Assembly (NCBI GenBank): GCA_005790505.1
Contig: SXUP01000030.1
Span: 1 to 61,119 of the forward strand
Direction of reading: 5' to 3'
Source of the DNA: Actinomycetota bacterium
Lineage (GTDB): Bacteria; Actinomycetota; Acidimicrobiia; Acidimicrobiales; Ilumatobacteraceae
Length of the DNA: 61,119 bases
Position 1 is the stretch's first letter. The number at the start of each line of letters is the position of its first letter. The notes under the pieces were generated by a model. It had not been told where the DNA came from, ran no database searches, and saw only the letters and a list, made by a program, of their open reading frames with translations. Position numbers and translations under genes: made by a program. This document shows, piece by piece, positions 60,745-61,119 of this stretch.

Positions 60745-61119
60745 TTAGAAGTCGTCGTCGTCGTCATCTTCCTCTACTTTTTTTGGCGTTTCAGCTTTTT
60801 TCTTGGCAACTTTGGCTGGTCGGAGAACCCCACGCTCAAGAGCGGCATTTAAAAAGGCCTCTGCCTCTTCAGTTGAGACTTTCAGTGCCGGAGCAATTTC
60901 TGAAATCAGGTTAATTCGGGCGCGCTCATACATGGTGCGCTCTGCTGCTGACAATGAAGCATCGCGATTTCGGGCCGCCAGGTTGCGTACGACTTCGGCT
61001 ACTTGGTAGACATCACCACTCTTTAGTTTTTCTTGGTGGTTTTTGAAACGGCGCGACCAGTTGGCCGGCACCCGAGGGTCAGCCTTGGACAACACGCTAA
61101 CAAGATCTTCAAGTTCGTC
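60745..61119 (-). CDS. carD: CarD-family transcription regulator, partial (3' part)
   Basis: The gene enters from the right edge. The visible 124 codons encode the helical DNA-binding C-terminal domain: DELEDLVSVLSKADP, then NWSRRFKNHQEKLKSGDVYQVAEVVRNLA, ERTMYERARINLISEI and an acidic end EEDDDDDDF. The N-terminal RNA-polymerase-binding domain is outside the window. CarD binds the polymerase and stabilises open complexes, important where promoters are weak. The internal GTG/ATG at 61095 is not a start. Confidence 0.93.
   Translation of the reverse strand, partial: DELEDLVSVLSKADPRVPANWSRRFKNHQEKLKSGDVYQVAEVVRNLAARNRDASLSAAERTMYERARINLISEIAPALKVSTEEAEAFLNAALERGVLRPAKVAKKKAETPKKVEEDDDDDDF

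Noticed and set aside
1-61119. Mobile elements, prophage, toxin-antitoxin or defence systems
   Set aside because: No transposase, integrase, nuclease-methylase pair, reverse transcriptase or toxin-antitoxin motif was recognised in any frame; the genes look chromosomal throughout.

Overview
The window reads as a stretch of an actinobacterial chromosome, most likely class Acidimicrobiia (Ilumatobacter-like). This is inferred from CarD, five coenzyme F420-type enzymes, the gene order clpP-clpX-folC-ndk-mreBCD-mrdA-rodA-rne-rplU-rpmA//obg-proB, roughly balanced base composition, Thr-rich extracytoplasmic linkers, and many genes whose start codon lies 6-7 nt after a TAnnnT -10 box (leaderless promoters). 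Coding density is very high and no intergenic gap exceeds 300 bp. No transposase, integrase, prophage gene, CRISPR array or rRNA was seen.

Layout. 1-38: 5' half of tRNA-Gly(GCC). 0.2-2.2 kb: EamA/DMT transporter with two small coupled unknown genes, and a divergent membrane-anchored unknown. 2.2-6.1 kb: metX preceded by a SAM-type riboswitch, then an isocitrate-lyase-superfamily enzyme coupled to an acyl-CoA synthetase. 6.2-11.1 kb: small unknown, then an operon of an APH-fold kinase, a GH38 alpha-mannosidase and a DCC thiol-disulfide protein. 11.2-16.2 kb: surf1, then a MoxR ATPase / CoxE-like VWA / histidine phosphatase / GMC oxidoreductase operon. 16.3-35.2 kb: housekeeping core (murJ, proB, obg, dgt, rpmA, rplU, RNase E/G, rodA, mrdA, mreDCB, ndk, folC, clpX, clpP, tig).

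35.2-51.5 kb: tRNA-Pro(UGG) running almost directly into an F420-type PPOX gene, a DEAD-box helicase with Gly/Arg/Ser repeats, then a catabolic neighbourhood: three different F420-family proteins in all (two LLM oxidoreductases, one Ddn-like), a flavin alpha-hydroxyacid oxidase, a Baeyer-Villiger monooxygenase coupled to an alpha/beta hydrolase, a D-aminoacylase-like amidohydrolase, tRNA-Gly(UCC), a Rieske oxygenase, a double SnoaL-like protein, an ArfB-like peptidyl-tRNA hydrolase, a thiolase, an APH-fold kinase and a sulfotransferase. 51.7-57.6 kb: a complete oligopeptide-type ABC importer (SBP, two permeases, two ATPases) with a strong hairpin after the SBP gene. 57.6-61.1 kb: another LLM oxidoreductase, class III aminotransferase, 3-hydroxyisobutyrate dehydrogenase-like gene and the 3' part of carD.

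The most unusual points are the tRNA-Pro/PPOX junction that could create a leaderless mRNA by tRNA 3' processing, mutually overlapping divergent promoters between the APH kinase and surf1, a four-cysteine loop in PBP2, large low-complexity insertions in MreC and one ABC permease, and a His-Glu tail on trigger factor. I did not find a clearly new defence or mobile system.
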